The notes under the pieces: generated by a model | Seen by the model: only the letters and a program-made list of their open reading frames with translations | Told to the model about the DNA's origin: nothing | Databases searched by the model: none | Made by a program: the position numbers and the translations under genes | From: Isosphaeraceae bacterium | GTDB lineage: Bacteria > Planctomycetota > Planctomycetia > Isosphaerales > Isosphaeraceae | Assembly: GCA_026004735.1 (NCBI GenBank) | Contig: BPJS01000001.1 | Span: forward strand, 3,483,641 to 3,547,640 | DNA: 64,000 nucleotides | Direction of reading: 5' to 3' | Shown here: positions 9,448 through 17,158 of the stretch, piece after piece | Layout: each line of letters begins with the position of its first letter | How positions within the stretch are numbered: the first letter of the stretch is position 1

Positions 9448-10734
9448 GTGTCGACCGAGATCGACCTTGCGTCTTCGGGCTTGAGCGCGGCTGGGACGGC
9501 GTCGTTCGTGATCAACGAGCAGCGGTCGACCGATCGCGTGATGCAAACGGCCGACGACCGGCCCAGCCCGAGCCAAGACAGCCTTCCGGCCATGCCCGAT
9601 CCGGCCGTGGATCACCGCGAAGCAGGGCTCGCCCAGCGGCGCGCCGATATCGAGGAAAAGCATCGTCGCGTGATCGCGTGGATGGATGCGGCGGGCCTCG
9701 ACGCGGTGATCTTGAGCCGGGCCGATTCGCTGGCCTGGTTCAGCTCAGGCGGGGAGCTGGGGGAGGACTATACCAGCGGGCGAGGCGCGGTGCAGATTTA
9801 TGTCAATCACAATTGCCGCGCCGTCGTCTGCGACAATGCGCACAGCCCGCGTATCTTCGAGGAGGAGTTGGCGGGACTGGGCTTCCAGCTCAAGGAGCAT
9901 CCGTGGCATACGCCGCCGACTGGTCTTCTCACTGACCTGGCGCGGAATCGGCGGGTGGCGACCGATGGCGGGCTCCCGGAGCTGGGGCTGCCCGATGCTC
10001 GGGAGGCTCTGGCCCAGCTCCGATATCCGCTGACGCCGTTTGAACGGCAACGGTTGCGGGAACTGGGCCGGACGCTGGCGCTGGCGCTGGAAGCGACGTG
10101 CCGCAACTTTGAGCCGGGGGAGACCGAGTCGGACCTGGCCGGCCACCTGGCCCACCGCCTGCTCCGCGAGGGGGTGCATCCGGTTGATCTTCGGGTGGCC
10201 GGCGACGATCGGCCGGCGCGCTACCGGGTCCCCGGTTTCAAGGCCGCGGCGATTGAGCGGCGTGCGATGATCTCGGCCGTTGGCCGGCGCCACGGTCTGT
10301 GTGCGGGCGCAACCCGCATGGTCAGCTTCGGGCCGGTCGATCCGGAAGTACGCCAGGCCCATGCGCTGGCGGCGATGGTCGACGCGACGTGCATCTATTT
10401 TTCCCGGCCGGGGGAGACGATTGGGGGCGTATTCCGCCGCGCCCGCCGGATTTACGAAAAGTTTGGGCATCCCGACGAGTGGACCCTCAGCCCGCAGGGC
10501 CATCTGATTGCCTACGATCCGCGCGAGGCGCCGCTGCTGCCCGAAAGCACGCGGACGCTGGCGCACGGCGTGGCGGTGCGCTGGAGCCCGAGCGTTGGCG
10601 CGGCGCGATCCGAGGACACGGTCGTCGTCGATCAGCGTGGCTACGAGGTGGTTACCGAGGCGCAGCGCTGGCCCAAGCTGGAGGTTGCCGTTCGCGGATT
10701 TACGATCCTCAGGCCGGGGATCCTGGAACGCTGA
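9448..10734 (+). CDS. M24 (aminopeptidase P/creatinase-fold) family protein, metal site degenerate
   Basis: The two-domain plan of Xaa-Pro peptidases is visible: an N-terminal creatinase-like domain (about residues 60-195, with LDAVILSRADSLAWFSSG) and a C-terminal pita-bread domain (200-420). GTG at 9448 is preferred over GTG at 9433 because a purine-rich Shine-Dalgarno stretch directly precedes it. The five usual ligands are only partly kept. The first Asp position reads ISAVG and the second, normally D in D-x-T-R, reads AGATR, so both Asp appear lost. A His in GHLIAYDPRE and the Glu in DPREAP and RSEDTVVV remain. This suggests a non-metallo member, as in creatinase, or a pseudoenzyme. Residues 1-55 are poorly structured. 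Confidence 0.8.
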   Translation: MSTEIDLASSGLSAAGTASFVINEQRSTDRVMQTADDRPSPSQDSLPAMPDPAVDHREAGLAQRRADIEEKHRRVIAWMDAAGLDAVILSRADSLAWFSSGGELGEDYTSGRGAVQIYVNHNCRAVVCDNAHSPRIFEEELAGLGFQLKEHPWHTPPTGLLTDLARNRRVATDGGLPELGLPDAREALAQLRYPLTPFERQRLRELGRTLALALEATCRNFEPGETESDLAGHLAHRLLREGVHPVDLRVAGDDRPARYRVPGFKAAAIERRAMISAVGRRHGLCAGATRMVSFGPVDPEVRQAHALAAMVDATCIYFSRPGETIGGVFRRARRIYEKFGHPDEWTLSPQGHLIAYDPREAPLLPESTRTLAHGVAVRWSPSVGAARSEDTVVVDQRGYEVVTEAQRWPKLEVAVRGFTILRPGILER

Positions 10735-10947
10735 ACGGAGTCGTCAGACGCCGATTGACGGGGGTGGCGTTCCGCGGCGCGGTCGTGGAACGGGTCAAGG
10801 GGCCGGCTCGACGCGAGCTGGCCGGTCCGCGCCAGCCGGATTGTTCCGAACTGGGCCAGGTCGGCCGACGAATAGAATGTGGGACGGTGGCTCAGGGTCT
10901 GCTTAAGGCGGCGTCGCTAGTCGGCGTCAGGTCTGGGGGATGATCGC

Positions 10948-11766
10948 GTGTTTGGTTCAACGCCCCTGGGTCGGGTGGCGGGGATTGAGTTGGAGATCCA
11001 CCCGACGTTTTGGATTTTGTTGGCCTACGTGCTGCTCTTTGGGGGAGGGTGGCTGGGGGTCGTCTGGGTGAGTACGGCGTTCGGATGTGTCGTGCTGCAT
11101 GAGCTGGGGCATGCGCTGGCGGCGCGGTTTTATGGGATCGGGACGCGGCGGATCCGGTTGTATCCGTTGGGCGGCGTGGCCCAGTTGGAGCGGATGCCGA
11201 GGCGGACGGGACCAGAGTTGTTGATCGCCACGGCGGGTCCGGCGGTCAACTTCGCGTTGGCGGGGGTGTTGGCGTTGGTGCTGGGAGCCGGGGTGGCGTG
11301 GGATCCGGGGGCGGATCGGTCCGAGGTCGCCGGAGCGGTCCGGATACTGATCGCGATCAATCTGGCGCTTGGGCTGTTCAACCTGATTCCGGCGTTTCCG
11401 ATGGACGGCGGACGGATGCTCCGAGCGCTGCTTTCGGGGTGGCTGGGGCGGTTGCGCGCGACGGAGGTGGCGGTCGCGGTCAGTCAGGGCTTGGCGCTGG
11501 GTGTTCCGCTGTTGTTGCTGGTTTATGGGCAGCTCTCGCTCTGGCACTTGCTTCTGGCCGGCTTTGTGTATCTGGCGGCTCGCTCGGAGTACGTAGCCGA
11601 GCGGTGGTCGGCCGGGCAGGCGTCGGGCCGGCGTTGGGTCGACCCCGCTCGGATTTGGTCCAGGCCGGCGGGGGTTGAGTCCCGTGCGCCTGCCGGGTAT
11701 CGGTGGGTTCGCCGGGGGCCTGGTCTGTGGCAGTTGGTTTCGATCGCTGGGGATGAGGTTTCATGA
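10948..11766 (+). CDS. site-2 protease family (M50) membrane protease
   Basis: A compact 272-residue M50B-type protease, distinct from RseP in having no PDZ domain. HELGH occupies residues 51-55, the second motif occurs as NLIPAFPMDGGRM, and six hydrophobic segments are visible. The N-terminus GSTPLGRVAGIELEIHPTFW is typical of SpoIVFB/FtsH-like S2P homologues. It begins with GTG. A TAGAAT box at 10873-10878 could be its -10 element, but no good -35 goes with it. The start of the next small gene overlaps its stop codon (ATGA), so the pair is probably co-translated. The substrate is unknown. Confidence 0.9.
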   Translation: MFGSTPLGRVAGIELEIHPTFWILLAYVLLFGGGWLGVVWVSTAFGCVVLHELGHALAARFYGIGTRRIRLYPLGGVAQLERMPRRTGPELLIATAGPAVNFALAGVLALVLGAGVAWDPGADRSEVAGAVRILIAINLALGLFNLIPAFPMDGGRMLRALLSGWLGRLRATEVAVAVSQGLALGVPLLLLVYGQLSLWHLLLAGFVYLAARSEYVAERWSAGQASGRRWVDPARIWSRPAGVESRAPAGYRWVRRGPGLWQLVSIAGDEVS

Positions 11767-11993
11767 GCGGGAGGATGCGGCGGCGGATCCTCGAACTTGG
11801 GGTCGACGAGGCGTATGCGTTGCTGGAGCAGTCGGGCCACGGCGAGGGTCTGCCTCCGCTCGCCGCGATCGAAAACGAGGACTGGGGCCGGGACTATCTG
11901 TTGAGCCGGCTGTCGGCGCTGGACGATCGGACGCTGGATCGTCTGGGGCTAGAGCGGGGCGGTGATGCCGATCGAGGCAACTTCGGAGCGTGA
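11763..11993 (+). CDS. small hypothetical protein co-translated with the site-2 protease
   Basis: A 76-residue acidic/basic soluble protein, without signal peptide or TM segment, whose ATG overlaps the TGA of the preceding protease gene. The sequence is predicted largely helical (RRRILELGVDEAYALLEQ, LLSRLSALDDRTLDRLGL). I recognise no family. The 4-bp overlap is the main support for it being real; an accessory role for the protease is speculation. Confidence 0.55.
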   Translation: MSGRMRRRILELGVDEAYALLEQSGHGEGLPPLAAIENEDWGRDYLLSRLSALDDRTLDRLGLERGGDADRGNFGA

Positions 11994-12023
11994 GCTGGAG
12001 TCGGCTGAGAGGCGGCCGTCGGC

Positions 12024-12638
12024 TCAGATGTTCTGGAAGACGAGAGGACCCGGGCGGCGTAGGTTGGCGTAAAGCACCCGCTGCAGGGGTTGGGAGATTG
12101 TGGGGAAGAGGGGATCGATCAGGGCGAGCCGTGCGGCGTCTTGCCGGTTAGCGCTGGGCGGCAGGTCGGCGCTTTTGAGGAGCACCAGGGTGCTTGCTCC
12201 GGCGGCAACGCTCAGTTGGGCCGCGATGGAGTCGCTGGTGAGGTTCCAGGATTGCGGCAAGGGGGTCCCGGAGCGTCGTTCCAGGCGTCCCAGTTCGCGG
12301 CGCGGGGCCAGGACGGGGACTTCACCGGCGGCCCAGCGGTCGGCTGCCTGGCGGAGGCTCTCGACGACCCGAAGCCGGGCGGAGCGGCCGATTCGAGCCA
12401 GGAGCCGAGCCGTCAGGTCGAGCGTCTGGAGAGCTAGGGCGTGGGCCGTGGCTTCTCCGAAGCGGTGGATTGCGTCGAGGTGGCGGATGACGTCCACCAT
12501 CGCTCCTCCGCCGGCAATCACGAGCGGACGTGTGGGGGCGATTGTGGGGTGGGCCAGCAGCGCGACGAGTTGGTGGGGCAGGTCAGCCCAATCGAGCAGG
12601 CTGCCGCCGACCTTGATGACGGTAAGCGGACGGGTCAT
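12024..12638 (-). CDS. amino acid kinase family protein, MfnE-like
   Basis: A 204-residue cytoplasmic kinase of the aspartate/uridylate kinase fold. The N-terminal phosphate loop VIKVGGSLLDW is clear, then VIAGGGAMVDVIR and the nucleotide-binding LTSDSIAAQLSVAAGASTLVLLKSAD. In methanogens the member of this superfamily named MfnE phosphorylates 5-(aminomethyl)-3-furanmethanol in methanofuran synthesis, and related kinases occur in H4MPT gene islands of methylotrophs and planctomycetes. The assignment here rests on the neighbouring MfnF-like and ATP-grasp genes. Its ATG overlaps the stop of the MfnF-like gene by 4 bp. An aspartate-kinase-like role in amino acid metabolism is less likely because the regulatory ACT domain is absent. 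Confidence 0.8.
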   Translation of the reverse strand: MTRPLTVIKVGGSLLDWADLPHQLVALLAHPTIAPTRPLVIAGGGAMVDVIRHLDAIHRFGEATAHALALQTLDLTARLLARIGRSARLRVVESLRQAADRWAAGEVPVLAPRRELGRLERRSGTPLPQSWNLTSDSIAAQLSVAAGASTLVLLKSADLPPSANRQDAARLALIDPLFPTISQPLQRVLYANLRRPGPLVFQNI

Positions 12639-13675
12639 GGCAGCGGCTCCGCGACCAGCTCGAGCAGGGCTTGAGCACAGGCTGCGGCGGACCCAGCCGC
12701 CGACCAAACCGCCGAGAGGGGCTGAATCGGACCGGGCCGAGCGTCGTGGCGGGCCTCGATCTGAAGGCGTTCGGCGAGCCGCCGAGCCAGGAATTCGCCC
12801 GAGCCGGAGATGACGAACTCGACGGGTGCGCCGCGGGCGTCTTGGATGCGGGCGGCCGCAGAGGCCAGCCGGTCGAGCAAGGCGGTGTCGGCCGCATCGG
12901 CCAGGTGGCGGGCGTCGGTTTCGTCGAAGGTCTGGCGGTCGGCGCCGATGGTACGGGCCAGGCGGTCGCGTGCGGCGGCGCGGGTCGCTGGGCGGCTGTC
13001 GGCGGTGTCGGTGTCGTGAGGATTTTCGGCGATCTCGCCGCGGATCAGGTAGACGTCGAGGGTGGTGGCGAACCACTCGGCGGCCAGACCGATGGTGCGG
13101 CCGCGCCAGGGCAACTCGGCGGCCAGGGCGCAGACGGGCGTGCGGCGGACGCCGGCATAGACGAGCGTGCCGCTCTGGAGCCGCTCGGTATCGGTGCGTC
13201 CGAGGGGCTGGGGCTGACCGTGGGCGAGCGGGATCAGGTCGGTGGTGGTCGATCCGATGTCGATCAAGAGCGCGGGGCCGGGCTGGGTGGTCCGTCGGGC
13301 GGCGACGGTGGCCAGGGCGAGCCAGTTGGCGGCCGCGGCCAGCTCGGTTCGTTCCCAGGCTTCGTCGAAGGAGTGGAACCGGCCGTCGAGACCCCAGACG
13401 TGGATGGTGTGGCGGGGGGCGATGTGTTGGGCGGCCTCCAAGATGGATCGGACCCCGTGGGCCTTGGTTTCGAAGCAGTCGCAAAGCTCGCCAGTCATGG
13501 TCAGGGCCAGGCGGTCGTAGGCCGGGAACGATCGGACCAGGTCGCAGAGCTGTACGGCGAGCTGCTGGGGCTGGCGCCAGAGCGGAAACGGCACGGAGAG
13601 CGCGCGACCCGAGGAATGGGCGGCCTTGAGGTTGGCTCCGCCGATATCCAGGGCGAGGTCATTCCGACGGGTCAT
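12635..13675 (-). CDS. H4MPT-linked C1 transfer pathway protein, MfnF-like (hydantoinase/oxoprolinase fold)
   Basis: A 346-residue ASKHA-type ATPase-fold protein. Two phosphate-binding motifs are visible: DIGGANLKAAH near the N-terminus and LIDIGSTTTDLIPL in the middle. SGSGEFLARRL lies near the C-terminus. This matches the family called tetrahydromethanopterin-linked C1 transfer pathway protein, whose archaeal member MfnF joins the aminomethylfuran unit to gamma-glutamyltyramine in methanofuran synthesis. ATG at 13675 is used; ATG at 13705 would add ten residues and a longer overlap with the ATP-grasp gene. It lies second in a tightly overlapping three-gene unit. Confidence 0.85.
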   Translation of the reverse strand: MTRRNDLALDIGGANLKAAHSSGRALSVPFPLWRQPQQLAVQLCDLVRSFPAYDRLALTMTGELCDCFETKAHGVRSILEAAQHIAPRHTIHVWGLDGRFHSFDEAWERTELAAAANWLALATVAARRTTQPGPALLIDIGSTTTDLIPLAHGQPQPLGRTDTERLQSGTLVYAGVRRTPVCALAAELPWRGRTIGLAAEWFATTLDVYLIRGEIAENPHDTDTADSRPATRAAARDRLARTIGADRQTFDETDARHLADAADTALLDRLASAAARIQDARGAPVEFVISGSGEFLARRLAERLQIEARHDARPGPIQPLSAVWSAAGSAAACAQALLELVAEPLP

Positions 13676-14690
13676 CAGCGTGTCGCTTCCGATTGATGCG
13701 ACCATCGGCCGCGAAGGGGACCGGGGTCGAGGTCTGGAGGGATCGTCGGCCGGGCTTGGGTCCCAGCCCGGCCTGGTGGAGCCAGGAGGCGGCGATCCAC
13801 TCGCCCCAGCGCGCCCGGTGCCCCAGGTACGAGGTGGTCAGCCGAGGGTTTATCTCGAGAACGGCGGCCTGACGGCGCGTGGGGTCCCAGATGTAATCAA
13901 TTCCCACCCAGCCTGCCAACCCTGGCCAGGCCCGGAGCGCGGGGGTCAGGACGCGGCGGAGCGACTGCGGGAACCGGCCGGGCACGAGACCGCCGCAGTA
14001 GTGGAAGCGCTGGCCGATGATCGTGACGGTCTGGGTCGCGGCGCCGATCCAGCAGATCGGTCCGGATGGTGGGACCAAGGCGGCAACACTCATGGGCAGC
14101 CCACACTGGTAAGGTTGGACGATGGCGGCGGTGTTGAGATTGGGCCAGGGTTTGCCGGCTGGAACGAGCCAGGTGTCGATCGAGCCGGCGCCGTCCCGAG
14201 GTTTGACGACGGCCGGATGGGATGGTGGCGTCGCCTGAGGCTGGAACTCCCGGGTTGGTACGACGGGGACGTTCCAGGCGGCCAAACGTTGGGCTGCGAG
14301 CAGCTTGTCGGCTGCCAGGTGTATGGCATCCGGCTCGGAGCCAAGCGAGGGGACGCCCAGGCGTCGGATCAAGCGTTCCCGGGATTCGAGGACGCCGGCC
14401 GTTTCTGGGGCGATCAGGAGCACGGCATCGACTTGCAGGCTCAGTTCGGCCAGCCGCTCCCACTCTTCGTTGGGGCCGATCGCGTGGCTGCGAGGCCGTT
14501 GAGGGAAGCGGGCGTCGAGCGTGAACTGGACGTCGAGACCGGGCAGACGGGTGAAGTCGGAGACCAGGGCGCGTCGCATGGCTGCGCCCTCTTGGGCCCA
14601 GGATGGGGGCAGCTCTTGCCCGGCCAGGCCCCCGCCGGTCACGTATTCATGGATCAGCAGTCGGAGACGGCCAGGCATGATTCGAATCAT
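13659..14690 (-). CDS. ATP-grasp ligase, MfnD-like
   Basis: A 343-residue protein with the ATP-grasp plan. It has an N-terminal Rossmann-like part (LRLLIHEYVTGGGLAGQELPP), a central nucleotide-binding part with LAADKLLAAQRLAAWNVPVVPT and VVKPRDGAGSIDT, and a C-terminal metal site WVGIDYIWDPTRRQAAVLEINPRLTTSY carrying the D, E and N ligands. Archaeal MfnD of this superfamily ligates glutamate to tyramine in methanofuran synthesis, and methylotroph methanofuran carries tyrosine and glutamates. Here the acceptor is unknown. Start codons at 14690 or 14678 are both possible. The first lies in a palindrome shared with the divergent HisA-like start. Confidence 0.8.
   Translation of the reverse strand: MIRIMPGRLRLLIHEYVTGGGLAGQELPPSWAQEGAAMRRALVSDFTRLPGLDVQFTLDARFPQRPRSHAIGPNEEWERLAELSLQVDAVLLIAPETAGVLESRERLIRRLGVPSLGSEPDAIHLAADKLLAAQRLAAWNVPVVPTREFQPQATPPSHPAVVKPRDGAGSIDTWLVPAGKPWPNLNTAAIVQPYQCGLPMSVAALVPPSGPICWIGAATQTVTIIGQRFHYCGGLVPGRFPQSLRRVLTPALRAWPGLAGWVGIDYIWDPTRRQAAVLEINPRLTTSYLGHRARWGEWIAASWLHQAGLGPKPGRRSLQTSTPVPFAADGRINRKRHADDPSE
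14677..14690. promoter_or_regulatory. 14-bp perfect palindrome holding the start codons of two divergent genes
   Basis: The sequence ATGATTCGAATCAT reads the same on both strands. On the plus strand it begins the HisA-like gene (M-I-R-I); on the minus strand it gives the ATP-grasp gene the same start (M-I-R-I). The two coding regions overlap 5' to 5', so there is no non-coding space between them, and promoters must lie inside the opposite gene. A GGAG at 14663-14666 sits 10 nt before the plus-strand ATG. The palindrome could serve as an operator; that is inference. Confidence 0.6.
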
Positions 14691-15402
14691 ACCGGTCATC
14701 GACATCCGGGGTGGTCAGGTGGTGGCCGCCGAGGGCGGCCAGCGCTGGAGGTATCGACCGGTCGAGCTCGCGTGGTGTGCGCGGTCCGAACCCGTCGCGG
14801 TGGTTGAGGCCATGCGGCGCCGGTATCGCGTCGATACGGTTTACGTGGCAGATCTGGACGCGATCGAAGGCCGGCGCGCCGCGATCGACCCGACGGGGCT
14901 GGGCCGTCCGCTCTGGTTCGATGCCGGTGTACGCACAATCGACCAACTGAGGGATTGGGAGAAGGCATGGCCGGAAGGCGTGACGCTCGTGGCCGGACTG
15001 GAGACGCTGGCGTGTCAGGCGGCGCTGGGGGAACTGACGCGGCGTTTTGGCCCGGACCGGCTGGTCTTGAGCCTCGACCTGCGGGGGGGCAGGCCGGTCG
15101 CTGCCGCCGGCTCGGACTGGCCGTCGGAGCCGTTGGCGATTGTCCGGGCGGCGGTCGCGCTCGGCATCCGTCAGATCTTGGTGTTGGATCTGGGGGCCGT
15201 GGGTCGGGGTGGTGGGTTGGCCTGCTGGGCGGTTCCCTTGCTGGAGCGATTCCGGGGGGCGGGTCTCGCGGCGGAATGGTTTGTGGGCGGCGGGCTGCAC
15301 AGCGTGGCCGAGATCGAGCCGCTCGAGGCGGCTGGGTATGCGGGCGTACTGGTCGGATCGGCGCTGCGGCGTGGCGATTTCGATTCCCTGCTGGGGCGTT
15401 AG
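14677..15402 (+). CDS. HisA/HisF-related TIM-barrel protein of the C1/methanofuran cluster
   Basis: A 241-residue (beta/alpha)8 protein. It has the HisA-type N-terminal IPVIDIRGGQVVAAEGG (Asp at strand 1), a second Asp in SLDLRGG at strand 5, and the phosphate-binding loops GGGLHSV and VGSALRRG. It departs from true HisA in the first phosphate loop and in the lack of other his genes nearby. HisA-like paralogues of this type occur in H4MPT/methanofuran gene islands of methylotrophs, so a role in building the cofactor is more likely than histidine synthesis. Its 3' end overlaps the convergent phosphatase gene by 4 bp. Confidence 0.8.
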   Translation: MIRIIPVIDIRGGQVVAAEGGQRWRYRPVELAWCARSEPVAVVEAMRRRYRVDTVYVADLDAIEGRRAAIDPTGLGRPLWFDAGVRTIDQLRDWEKAWPEGVTLVAGLETLACQAALGELTRRFGPDRLVLSLDLRGGRPVAAAGSDWPSEPLAIVRAAVALGIRQILVLDLGAVGRGGGLACWAVPLLERFRGAGLAAEWFVGGGLHSVAEIEPLEAAGYAGVLVGSALRRGDFDSLLGR

Positions 15403-16181
15403 GGGCGGTCTCCAGAAAAATCAGCCGGCGGATGGGGGTCGGTTAGCTCCGCTGGTTGGGGTTGGGGCGTCGGCGATTCGTTGAGCAGCCAGGCGGTCCA
15501 TCTTGCCCCGTCGAAGTCGAGGGCGTTGATGGCGGCGCAATCGATGCCGAAGCGTTCCCAGTCTGCGGGGGTGGCGTCCTGCAGCAGGCTGGTCAGGAGG
15601 ACGCGGATGACAACGCCGTGGGCGACCACGACGACGGCCGCCCCCGGGTGGCGCTGGGCAATTTCCAGGAAGGTTGGGATCACGCGGGCGGCGATGGCGC
15701 GGTAGGACTCGCCGCCGGGATGGGTTGCGTCCAGATCGCCGGCCATCCAGCGGTTGCGGGTTTCGGCATAGATGGACCAGCCTTCGGATCGTGGCCGCCC
15801 GCTTAGACTGGCCATGCGGCGTTCGTGAAGAGATGGGAGGGGGATGGGATCGGGGAGGCCGAGCATCTGGGAGACGATGGCCGCGGTCTGGCGGGCGCGG
15901 CGCATGGTGGAGCAGTAAACGGCTTGGGGAGCGTGGGTGCGGAGCCAGACAGCGGCGTGGGCAGCTTGGAGGCGTCCGGCCGGGCCGAGTTCGACGTCGG
16001 ATTCGGCGCCGTGAAACAGGTCGGGCCGGGTCGTCTCGCCATGACGCATCAGAAAGACGCGGCAGCCGAGGTGGGGGATCGGGCCAGGTATTGGCAAACT
16101 CGTCAGCTCGCAACGGTCGGTACGATCGCCATGGGTCGTCAAACTTAACGCAGAAGGCATGCAGCGCAAAGTCGCTGGCAT
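15399..16181 (-). CDS. histidine phosphatase family protein (phosphoglycerate mutase-like)
   Basis: The catalytic RHGE motif is in VFLMRHGETTRPD, with the second active-site His in VVVVAHGVVIRVLL and the typical STMRRARQTAAIV helix between them. Full length is 260 residues with the start at 16181. The first 40 residues precede the domain and the true start may be internal (ATG at 16160). The family includes cofactor-dependent phosphoglycerate mutases, alpha-ribazole and sugar phosphatases, and the substrate cannot be told here. It converges on the HisA-like gene. Confidence 0.88.
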   Translation of the reverse strand: MPATLRCMPSALSLTTHGDRTDRCELTSLPIPGPIPHLGCRVFLMRHGETTRPDLFHGAESDVELGPAGRLQAAHAAVWLRTHAPQAVYCSTMRRARQTAAIVSQMLGLPDPIPLPSLHERRMASLSGRPRSEGWSIYAETRNRWMAGDLDATHPGGESYRAIAARVIPTFLEIAQRHPGAAVVVVAHGVVIRVLLTSLLQDATPADWERFGIDCAAINALDFDGARWTAWLLNESPTPQPQPAELTDPHPPADFSGDRP

Positions 16182-16292
16182 GATCTCGAGGGAAACGACC
16201 GCCAGGGCCGTGGTCGGGGGATAGACTGGTCTTGGTCCGGTGTCCGGTGCACGGAGTTGGTCGGAGCCGGTCCCCGGAGGATGGAGCCAGCC

Positions 16293-16622
16293 ATGAATCG
16301 TTCAAAGCGCGGCCTGGTCGGGTTGATCCTGGCCACGACCTTGATGGTGGGATGCCACAAGCATGGGATCCGGGGTGGTTCGCTCGTGCCGACGGCGCTT
16401 GAGCCGGAAGGCGTTGTGATGGAGGAGGGCGTGGTTCTGGGGGGGGCTCCGCGGACGAGTTTCGTCGACCGTCATCCCCTGCTCTTCAAACCGCGCAACG
16501 TCTACCACAAGACGGGCCACCATGCGGTTGTGAAGGTTTTGGCGGCGACCGCGGTGGGGGTGCCGGTGGGGCTGGTCTGCGAGGTTGCTCAGATCGTCAA
16601 CGGATGCGAACGCTGCTTCTAG
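16293..16622 (+). CDS. small putative lipoprotein
   Basis: A 109-residue protein with a basic N-terminus, a hydrophobic core and a lipobox ending LMVGC, so it is predicted to be lipidated and membrane-anchored. The ATG at 16293 is chosen because it starts the lipoprotein signal; ATG at 16281 would add four residues. A GGAGG lies upstream at about 16276. The mature part has no domain I recognise; it contains HPLLFKPRNVYHKTGHH, a hydrophobic stretch (AVVKVLAATAVGVPVGLVCEV) and ends in CERCF. Confidence 0.65.
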   Translation: MNRSKRGLVGLILATTLMVGCHKHGIRGGSLVPTALEPEGVVMEEGVVLGGAPRTSFVDRHPLLFKPRNVYHKTGHHAVVKVLAATAVGVPVGLVCEVAQIVNGCERCF

Positions 16623-17158
16623 TGAACCGGCTGCGTTGTGGCTGGGACTCGGCGGCGGGCAACGGGGAGCGTCCAAGCCAGAACCGATTCGGACGCCTGG
16701 GCCAGGCCGCGCTGGTTCTGGCTTCAAGCCAGCCTCGGAGCGTTGCGCGGGGGGGATCAGCCTCCGCAGGGGAATCCCCAAGAAAGGGCTGAATCCATTC
16801 GGAAGGGCGGAGCGCGGCCGTTTTTTTGACGGCCGCGTCCGGTCCTGACAGGGCGATGGCTGGCTGGTTTGGCCGCGTTGATGTGGTGGCCTAGGGGCAA
16901 CTCATCCGATTGTTGGCTTGATCGACCGGGGTGTTCCCGGAGGAGGCGCGGCGACTTAGCACCGGCGGGGGATTTGTACTGAGGGTGCCGGAGATGTTTG
17001 CGGACTGCGTTCGCGCCGGGTTGTGCGTGGAGCCAAGTGGGGTGGTGTTGCGGATCGTTTCGTCGTTGACGGACGACGCGAGGCGGACCTAGAGTACCTG
17101 ACTGGCCTGTTCCGCGGGTCCGACTGAATTGGACCCGGTTCTGACTCCTAGCTTCCTG
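16623..17158. other. 536-bp gene-free stretch
   Basis: I see no credible coding region here. It contains a strong inverted repeat at 16813-16837 and a smaller hairpin in the CTGGCTTCAAGCCAG sequence near 16727. Both are possible RNA structures, but no known ncRNA consensus (RNase P, tmRNA, SRP) was recognised. The promoter of the downstream YrdC/phosphatase gene is probably in its right part, though no clear -35/-10 pair is visible. Confidence 0.5.
16813..16837. terminator. 9-bp stem inverted repeat with T-rich loop
   Basis: CGCGGCCGT and ACGGCCGCG are exact reverse complements, separated by the 7-nt loop TTTTTTG. It follows the lipoprotein gene by about 190 bp. The T-run is in the loop instead of after the stem, so it is not a textbook intrinsic terminator; it may be a structural repeat or protein-binding site. 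Confidence 0.35.

Noticed and set aside
12639..13484. Minus-strand extension upstream of the MfnE-like start
   Set aside because: It overlaps the MfnF-like gene in another frame with Arg/Pro-rich low complexity; homology begins only at 12638.
12671..13696. Long plus-strand frame of about 340 residues antisense to the MfnF-like gene
   Set aside because: The protein is low-complexity Gly/Arg sequence typical of shadows in GC-rich DNA; the minus-strand gene has clear motifs.
14677..15402. Assignment as histidine biosynthesis HisA
   Set aside because: No other his genes are nearby, the first phosphate loop is atypical, and the gene is paired with methanofuran-like genes.
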